Assembly: GCA_018656255.1 (NCBI GenBank)
Contig: JABHYI010000050.1
Location: 1-16,659 of the forward strand
Direction: 5' to 3'
Length of the DNA: 16,659 nt
Source: Bacteroidota bacterium
Lineage (GTDB): Bacteria; Bacteroidota; Bacteroidia; Flavobacteriales; Flavobacteriaceae
Part shown: in pieces, positions 14,755 to 16,659 of the stretch
Position numbering within the stretch: position 1 is the first letter of the stretch
How the letters are laid out: each line of letters starts with the position of its first letter
Translations under genes and position numbers: made by a program
Notes under the pieces: model-generated
The model's database searches: none
Told to the model about the DNA's origin: nothing
Seen by the model: the letters and a program-made list of their open reading frames with translations, nothing else

Positions 14755-14785
14755 CAAAAATAAGTCTTTTGTCGATGAAATGCAA
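14755..14785 (-). promoter_or_regulatory. Promoter of the LytTR regulator gene
   Basis: On the minus strand a -33 TTG (14783-14785) and a -7 TATTTTTG (14755-14762) are separated by 20 bases. Both match the Bacteroidetes consensus with ideal spacing. The -7 element ends 20 bases before the ATG at 14734, predicting a very short leader. This placement supports the ATG over the upstream TTG as the start codon. Confidence 0.75.
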
Positions 14786-14860
14786 CTTTATTTAATTTTT
14801 ATCGTAAAAAAATGCTCTTTATCTATTTTTTGCTGGAATCATTATTTGTTGAATAAGGCG

Positions 14861-14891
14861 TTTGTTATTTGTAAAATATATAGTATTTTTG
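14861..14891 (+). promoter_or_regulatory. Promoter of the rpsF-rpsR-rplI operon
   Basis: A -33 TTTG (14861-14864) and a -7 TATTTTTG (14884-14891) with a 19-base spacer make this the best promoter in the window by consensus. Transcription should start near 14896-14899, giving a leader of about 47 bases before the rpsF ATG. Confidence 0.85.
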
Positions 14892-14895
14892 CACA

Positions 14896-14916
14896 CTCTT
14901 AGCATAACGCTAGGAG
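14896..14916 (+). promoter_or_regulatory. Hairpin at the predicted 5' end of the rpsF operon mRNA
   Basis: An 8-bp stem (14896-14903 with 14909-14916, one G.U pair) closes the loop ATAAC. It starts at about the predicted transcription start. It may protect the mRNA 5' end or be a binding site for autoregulation by S6:S18. The CCG feature known from S6:S18 leader RNAs of other phyla is not seen, so I do not assign that family. Confidence 0.45.
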
Positions 14917-14944
14917 TTAATATTAATCAATAATAGATTTTAAA

Positions 14945-15286
14945 ATGAATCATTACGAAACTGTTTTCATCTTAAATCCCGTTTTATCTGAAGAACAGAT
15001 AAAGGAAACAGTAAAGAAATTTGAAGATATTCTTATTTCTAAAGGTGCTAAGATGATATCAAAAGAGAATTGGGGGCTAAAAAAATTAGCTTATGCCATT
15101 CAAAACAAAAAAAGTGGTTTTTATCACTTGCTAGAATTCACCGTAACAGGTGAGGCTATCAACGAATTAGAAGTAGCTTTCAGAAGAGAAGAGCGTGTAA
15201 TGCGTTATCTTACTGTAGCTCTAGACAAGCATGCAATTGCTTGGGCAGAGAGAAGAAGAAAGCGTGATAATATTAAAACACTATAA
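14945..15286 (+). CDS. rpsF: 30S ribosomal protein S6
   Basis: bS6, 113 residues, binds the central domain of 16S rRNA as a heterodimer with S18 in the 30S platform. The N-terminal MNHYETVFILNP strand, WGLKKLAYAI at 43-52, GFYHLLEF and the REERVMRYLTVALDKHA segment are family-typical. The C-terminus is basic (ERRRKRDNIK). It is first in the rpsF-rpsR-rplI operon, three bases before rpsR. The ATG is preceded by an A-rich stretch (TTTTAAA) with no Shine-Dalgarno sequence, as is normal in this phylum. Confidence 0.98.
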   Translation: MNHYETVFILNPVLSEEQIKETVKKFEDILISKGAKMISKENWGLKKLAYAIQNKKSGFYHLLEFTVTGEAINELEVAFRREERVMRYLTVALDKHAIAWAERRRKRDNIKTL

Positions 15287-15289
15287 GCT

Positions 15290-15586
15290 ATGGCATCTAT
15301 ACAAGAACAAGCAAAAGGAAAAAAAGATGGAGAAATCAGATATTTAACTCCATTAAATATAGAAACGTCAAAAGCTAAGAAGTACTGTCGTTTCAAGAAG
15401 TCTGGTATTAAATATATCGATTATAAAGATCCAGATTTTTTATTAAAATTTGTAAACGAGCAAGGTAAATTGTTACCAAGAAGGCTTACAGGAACTTCTT
15501 TGAAGTACCAACGTAAAGTGGCTGTTGCAGTAAAAAGAGGACGTCATTTGGCACTTATGCCTTATGTTGCCGATTTATTAAAATAA
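15290..15586 (+). CDS. rpsR: 30S ribosomal protein S18
   Basis: bS18, 98 residues, partner of S6 on the 30S platform. The conserved core is plain: [18 protein letters not shown] at 30-47, then the basic stretch [18 protein letters not shown] at 59-76 and [11 protein letters not shown]. The N-terminal extension (about 28 residues before the core) is longer than in E. coli S18 (75 aa) and is usual in flavobacteria. It begins 3 bases after the rpsF stop. No ssb or priB gene lies between S6 and S18, unlike many Firmicutes and Proteobacteria. Confidence 0.98.
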   Translation: MASIQEQAKGKKDGEIRYLTPLNIETSKAKKYCRFKKSGIKYIDYKDPDFLLKFVNEQGKLLPRRLTGTSLKYQRKVAVAVKRGRHLALMPYVADLLK

Positions 15587-15601
15587 AAACAAGATAGGAA
15601 T

Positions 15602-16060
15602 ATGGAACTTATATTAAAAAAAGACGTTGAGAATCTTGGTTTTGCAGATGATCTAGTAAATGTAAAAAATGGATACGGAAGAAACTTCCTTATCCCAAAC
15701 GGTCATGCTGTACTAGCAACACCTTCTCAAAAGAAAATGCTTGCAGAAACATTAAAGCAGCGTGCACACAAGGAGCAAAAGGTTATTGATGCCGCAAAAG
15801 CTGAAGCGACTAAGCTTTCCTCTTTAGCAGATTTCAAAATTGTAGTGAAAACTGGAGAAGGAGACAAGTTATTTGGATCTGTTTCTAACGCAGACCTTTC
15901 TGAGGCATTTGCAAAAGAAGGTATTGAATTAGAAAAGAAATTTATCACAATCGCTGGTGGAATCATTAAGCGTACTGGCCAATATGAGGCTAGTGTGCGT
16001 TTCCACAGAGATGTAATTTCTACATTTACTTTTGACGTGGTTGCCCAGGCAAGCAAATAA
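15602..16060 (+). CDS. rplI: 50S ribosomal protein L9
   Basis: bL9, 152 residues, an elongated two-domain protein at the base of the L1 stalk. The N-terminal rRNA-binding domain carries the signature VKNGYGRNFLIPNGHAVLAT (21-40). A connecting helix (about 41-74) rich in K, E and A follows, then the C-terminal domain beginning around VKTGEGDKLFGSVSNADL. Length is normal. It is the last gene of the operon, 15 bases after rpsR and 20 bases before a terminator hairpin. Confidence 0.98.
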   Translation: MELILKKDVENLGFADDLVNVKNGYGRNFLIPNGHAVLATPSQKKMLAETLKQRAHKEQKVIDAAKAEATKLSSLADFKIVVKTGEGDKLFGSVSNADLSEAFAKEGIELEKKFITIAGGIIKRTGQYEASVRFHRDVISTFTFDVVAQASK

Positions 16061-16080
16061 AATTATTTTTAAAATACATC

Positions 16081-16112
16081 AAACCTCTCTCAGCAATGTG
16101 AGAGGTTTTTTT
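16081..16112 (+). terminator. Rho-independent terminator of the rpsF-rpsR-rplI operon
   Basis: A 9-bp stem (16081-16089 with 16100-16108), extendable past one T.T mismatch by two further pairs around GCAA, is followed by seven T residues (16106-16112). The DUF6495 gene starts 30 bases later and must either have its own promoter or depend on readthrough. Confidence 0.9.
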
Positions 16113-16142
16113 ATGAAATTTTAGTACCCTTATATTCACAGT

Positions 16143-16607
16143 ATGAAATACGCAAGACTTACCAAAGAACAGCTCGATAGTTTGCAACAAGAATTCATCA
16201 ATTTTTTGGCTACACAAACCATTACGGCCCAAGAATGGCAAACAATTAAGCAAGAGCAACCTAAGGTTGCTGAGCAAGAACTTGATGTATTTAGTGATCT
16301 GGTTTGGGAAGGTGCGCTTAGCCAGGCGAAATTTTTAGAAAATTTATCTCCAAAACTGTTGTTTTTATTTAAACTAGAAGCCCAGCAAATGTCATTAATT
16401 TCTGTAAAAGTAGTTTTAGAAGGTATTGATATAACAACTAAAGAGGGATACTCTTGGCTACAAAAAAACTATGCTACAGATGATGTGGAGTTTTATACGG
16501 CTACAAAAGAATATACAGAAGATAAAAACCTTGATATATTTAAGCTCATACAGCAAGGTGCTGCTATTACTAAGGGAGATTTATATGGTTTTTTTCAAGA
16601 AATTTAA
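16143..16607 (+). CDS. DUF6495 family protein
   Basis: Soluble, mostly helical protein of 154 residues with no signal peptide or membrane segment. It begins MKYARLTKEQLDSLQQEF and contains EWQTIKQEQP, FSDLVWEGAL (50-59) and a C-terminal ITKGDLYGFFQEI. I recognise it as the flavobacterial DUF6495 family; its function is unknown and no catalytic motif is visible. Tryptophans (32, 55, 105) and acidic residues are abundant. It follows the ribosomal-protein operon behind a terminator, with no TAnnTTTG element in the 30-base gap, so low-level readthrough from the ribosomal promoter is possible. Only 52 bases of sequence follow, with no further gene start recognised. Confidence 0.8.
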   Translation: MKYARLTKEQLDSLQQEFINFLATQTITAQEWQTIKQEQPKVAEQELDVFSDLVWEGALSQAKFLENLSPKLLFLFKLEAQQMSLISVKVVLEGIDITTKEGYSWLQKNYATDDVEFYTATKEYTEDKNLDIFKLIQQGAAITKGDLYGFFQEI

Positions 16608-16659
16608 AATAGTTAGAAAGAAACCAATAAACTTCTCTTACTACCTTTTACTCGTACCT

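Noticed and set aside
14735-14785. TTG start adding 17 residues to the LytTR regulator
   Set aside because: The TTG coincides with the -33 element of a well-spaced promoter, and the receiver domain begins normally from the ATG at 14734.
14463-14795. 110-codon plus-strand frame opposite the LytTR gene
   Set aside because: It lies antisense to a confidently identified gene and has no domain, promoter or plausible start context.
1-16659. Search for defence systems, mobile elements, CRISPR arrays, tRNAs and prophage genes
   Set aside because: All substantial coding frames are accounted for by core or lineage-typical genes, and no direct-repeat arrays, transposase motifs or tRNA cloverleaf sequences were seen.

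Overview
The window is an A+T-rich, gene-dense chromosomal segment of a Bacteroidota bacterium, almost certainly a member of the Flavobacteriaceae. The evidence is the TAnnTTTG-type promoter -7 elements in front of several genes, A-rich start regions without Shine-Dalgarno sequences, and lineage-typical proteins: a DUF6122 membrane protein, a DUF6495 protein, a CarboxypepD_reg-like lipoprotein-size exported protein, a secreted chalcone-isomerase-like protein, a LytTR response regulator, and an rpsF-rpsR-rplI operon with no ssb or priB inserted. I could not fix the genus. I find 18 protein genes, all apparently intact, and no tRNA, rRNA, IS element, prophage or CRISPR array. No gap between genes exceeds 300 bases.

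Layout. 1-1370: purB on the minus strand. 1553-2784: a two-gene plus-strand unit, trmH (tRNA Gm18 methylase) and rdgB (house-cleaning NTP pyrophosphatase). 2966-4963: a DEAD-box RNA helicase with a DbpA-type RNA-binding domain and a repetitive Gly/Arg/Ser tail; it has a structured leader and ends in a strong terminator. 5127-7646: an exported CarboxypepD_reg-like protein, then a class-3 aldehyde dehydrogenase overlapping DUF6122 by one base. 7692-8701: a minus-strand pair, DUF4442 (hotdog fold) followed by rlmH (23S rRNA m3Psi1915 methylase). 8889-11273: a plus-strand operon nadC-yihY-chalcone-isomerase-like gene, closed by a 13-bp-stem terminator. 11471-13921: priA (replication restart helicase), preceded by a second terminator-like hairpin. 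14021-14734: a LytTR response regulator on the minus strand, convergent with priA. 14945-16060: rpsF-rpsR-rplI from a well-formed promoter with a hairpin at the expected mRNA 5' end, closed by a terminator. 16143-16607: DUF6495.

How the genes fit together. Much of the window serves RNA and translation (TrmH, RlmH, the helicase, S6, S18, L9) and nucleotide/NAD supply (PurB, RdgB, NadC), with PriA for replication restart. This is ordinary core-genome content. I did not find a new defence system, mobile element or biosynthetic cluster. The items most worth a second look are regulatory RNA-like structures: the nested inverted repeats before the helicase gene, three successive hairpins between the chalcone-isomerase-like gene and priA, and the 5'-terminal hairpin of the rpsF operon. 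Some conserved genes of unknown function (DUF6122, DUF6495, and the C-terminal half of the CarboxypepD_reg-like protein) also deserve attention.
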